A stretch of 40,420 bases of DNA from the IMG/VR virus record IMGVR_UViG_3300006919_013513, positions 1 to 40,420 of that record. One strand, written 5' to 3'. Below, piece after piece: positions 40,019-40,420 of this stretch (the first letter of the stretch is position 1; the number at the start of each line of letters is the position of its first letter). Position numbers and translations under genes: made by a program. This DNA is from a virus. The notes beneath the pieces were generated by a model. It was not told where the DNA came from and ran no database searches. It was given only the letters and a program-made list of their open reading frames with translations.

Positions 40019-40420
40019 TTACTTCTCTTTGCTCTACTTTTTGCTTCAATATATTTATTTGTGCTTGTTGTTCTTTTATAGCTTGTAACAATAGAGCAAC
40101 TACTCGATCATACTTTACAGTAAGATAATTATTTCCATTATCTAATTCTTCAGCTAATGCTGCTTTGGTTACTAATTCTGGAGCGATTGCTTCTATTTGT
40201 TGAGCAATCAAGCCAATTTGTCTTCTTCCAGTATCCAAACCTAATTTCTTTCCGGTTTCATTTGTTCTAAAATAAATTCCAGTAATAGACTTTAATTTAT
40301 CAACTGCGTCTTTAATAATTTCAATTTCATGTTTTAATCTTTTGTCAGAATATCCAGCAGTAATAGATCCAGTTGCTTGAATTGTTCCAGTAGGAGAAGC
40401 TGCTCCAATATTTACTGAAA
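40011..40420 (-). CDS. Third fibre protein, C-terminal S74 domain only (partial)
   Basis: The gene enters from the right edge, so its start is missing. The visible 135 residues begin in a short SVNIGAASPTGTIQATGSIT segment, then GYSDKRLKHEIEIIKDAV with the S74 Ser-Asp and Lys residues, NETGKKLG, RRQIGLIAQQIEAIAPELV, YLTVKYDRVVALLLQAIKEQ and a coiled-coil tail. An internal TTG at 40236-40238 is not the real start because the open frame and the S74 domain continue upstream. Whether it also has a collagen-like domain cannot be seen. Its TAA overlaps the start of fibre gene B. Confidence 0.9.
   Translation of the reverse strand, partial: SVNIGAASPTGTIQATGSITAGYSDKRLKHEIEIIKDAVDKLKSITGIYFRTNETGKKLGLDTGRRQIGLIAQQIEAIAPELVTKAALAEELDNGNNYLTVKYDRVVALLLQAIKEQQAQINILKQKVEQREVNG

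Noticed and set aside
1-40420. tRNA genes, integrase, insertion sequences, attachment sites
   Set aside because: None was seen by eye on either strand. A dedicated tRNA search was not possible here.

Overview
The window is about 40.4 kb of a contractile-tailed, T4-like marine phage (tevenvirus core genes, myovirus morphology). The evidence is a near-complete run of T4 homologues in T4-like order, almost all on the minus strand: replication and recombination genes (clamp loader gp44/gp62, clamp gp45, gp46/gp47, RegA, late sigma gp55, UvsW, UvsY), head genes (gp20, core protein, gp21, gp22, gp23), tail tube and sheath (gp19, gp18), terminase (gp17, gp16) and neck genes (gp15, gp14, gp13). T4-type late promoters (TATAAATA) precede several of the structural modules. 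The host cannot be read directly. The AT-rich sequence, the DUF1127 gene and the many 2-oxoglutarate (2OG) oxygenases fit a marine phage, and DUF1127 points to a proteobacterial (for example SAR11-like) host rather than a cyanobacterium. That host assignment is inference.

Layout, in window coordinates; transcription runs mainly right to left. 1-736: a partial unknown gene, a DUF1127 protein and an IbpA-type HSP20 with its own late promoter. 848-7453: RegA, gp62, an RNase H-fold exonuclease, gp44, an unknown 64-residue protein, gp45, gp46, gp47 and gp55. 7602-9961: an Sm-like protein, UvsW and UvsY. 9979-10524: a gp19-like virion protein. 10569-11231: the only clear plus-strand gene, a 2OG oxygenase, bounded by divergent late promoters and back-to-back terminators. 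11310-16360: the capsid module. 16425-23324: tail tube, sheath, terminase and neck genes. 23362-28825: three large Gly/Pro/Tyr-rich proteins of unknown function and two smaller unknown proteins. 28840-36391: a seven-gene modification cassette. 36414-40420: a small unknown protein and three tandem fibre genes; two have long collagen-like Gly-X-Y domains and all three end in S74-type self-cleaving chaperone domains. The rightmost is cut by the window edge.

The most striking part is the right third. Five proteins there contain six 2OG-Fe(II) oxygenase domains. One is a two-domain oxygenase and one is fused to a glycosyltransferase. They sit with a glycosyltransferase-methyltransferase fusion and a dTDP-glucose 4,6-dehydratase-like enzyme, directly downstream of the collagen-like fibre genes. 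My working hypothesis is a phage-encoded pathway that hydroxylates and then glycosylates its own collagen-like fibres. The collagen domains contain no lysine, so the lysine chemistry of animal and mimivirus collagen cannot apply there; Pro, Thr, Gln or Tyr would be the targets.

Regulation visible in the sequence includes seven TATAAATA/CATAAATA late promoters, sigma70-like promoters ahead of gp44 and the glycosyltransferase-methyltransferase gene, and a closely matching promoter pointing the opposite way near gp55. No tRNA, rRNA, CRISPR array, insertion sequence or integrase was found. There is no gene-free stretch over 300 bases.
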